Assembly: GCA_036001325.1 (NCBI GenBank)
Contig: DASYUK010000115.1
Location: forward strand, 1 to 13,036
DNA length: 13,036 nt
Direction: 5' to 3'
Origin: DASVHS01 sp036001325
Lineage (GTDB): Bacteria > Acidobacteriota > Thermoanaerobaculia > Gp7-AA8
In this document: piece by piece, positions 12,786-13,036 of the stretch
How the letters are laid out: every line of letters begins with the position of its first letter
Numbering within the stretch: the stretch's first letter is position 1
Made by a program: the position numbers and the translations under genes
The notes under the pieces: generated by a model
Told to the model about the DNA's origin: nothing
Seen by the model: the letters and a program-made list of their open reading frames with translations, nothing else
Database searches by the model: none

Positions 12786-13036
12786 GTGGCCCCTCCCCAT
12801 CGCGAGCTCACGCGAGCGGCCGTGCCCAACGCCATGGGCCGCGTCGTTCTCGCATTCGCGGAGCGCACGCTCGCCCCGCGCGATCTGGCCGGTCTGCGCG
12901 AGCGTCTGTGGCAGACACAGACCTATCTCTATGTCACGCCGGGTCCCGCGCTCGTGGAGCGCGCGCTCGAGGGCTTCCCCGACGAGGTTCGGGCGCTCGG
13001 GGCGCGCTGTCCTTTCTATAGGTACGACGCGCGCGG
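12786..13036 (+). CDS. Hypothetical protein, N-terminal part (runs off the window)
   Basis: From GTG 12786, nine bases after the sigma-gene stop, the frame is open for 83 codons to the window edge. ATG 12834 is an in-frame alternative. The sequence reads MGRVVLAFAERTLAPRDLAG, LRERLWQTQTYLYVTPGPAL, VERALEGFPDEVRALGARCP. Codon third positions are strongly G/C, like the sigma gene, which supports real coding. I recognise no family. It is close enough to be co-transcribed with the sigma factor and could be part of the same system. Confidence 0.55.
   Translation, partial: MAPPHRELTRAAVPNAMGRVVLAFAERTLAPRDLAGLRERLWQTQTYLYVTPGPALVERALEGFPDEVRALGARCPFYRYDAR

Overview
The window is GC-rich bacterial DNA, densely packed with genes on both strands. 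Shine-Dalgarno sites are AAGGA/AGGAGG-like. The mix (a CHASE3 sensor kinase, a secreted Vgb-type propeller, a large beta-helix protein ending in ELR-type repeats, and an ECF42-type sigma factor with YciI/DGPF partners) fits a soil or sediment heterotroph. Acidobacteriota is my first guess, from the style of the C-terminal repeats only, and confidence is low. No tRNA, rRNA, CRISPR array, transposase or integrase is visible.

Layout. 1-619 is the 3' end of a flavoprotein disulfide reductase. 609-2024 (-) is a membrane histidine kinase, divergent from a secreted seven-bladed propeller protein at 2070-3050. The roughly 45-bp gap between those two holds a perfect 16-bp palindrome. 3053-3321 is a scar: two back-to-back 3' gene ends (an unknown one on the minus strand, and the tail of a xanthine-dehydrogenase-type Mo subunit on the plus strand) meet at a triple 7-bp repeat. 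The Mo-subunit tail runs into an F420/NADP-type reductase (3318-3947) and then a DHA2-type efflux pump (to 5449). 5446-5880 (-) is an AHSA1/SRPBCC protein. 5921-6885 is a CDF metal transporter broken by one frameshift. 6890-9037 (-) is the secreted beta-helix/FN3 protein. 9123-9239 (-) is the last 38 codons of a lost amidase gene.

The most interesting part is 9253 to the end. It looks like one ECF42 sigma-factor regulon. The sigma factor (11538-12776) carries the long C-terminal extension of that group. Three promoter-like sequences share TGTCGA, a 16-17 bp gap and CGAY, with a nearly identical CTC(G/A)TTCGA block. They lie just upstream of a stand-alone 5'-3' exonuclease/FEN-type nuclease, an internally deleted YciI gene (followed by a frameshifted dihydrofolate-reductase-like gene) and an intact YciI/DGPF gene. 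The sigma gene's GTG start lies inside a perfect 25-bp palindrome. A FEN-like nuclease in an ECF42 regulon is, to my knowledge, not the usual content.

A second theme is decay or sequence error. I see three single-base indels in short A runs, three C-terminal gene stumps, one in-frame internal deletion, an eight-codon gene stub and a transporter without a usable canonical start. Either this is a heavily remodelled accessory region or the assembly has homopolymer errors and bad joins. Raw reads would decide.
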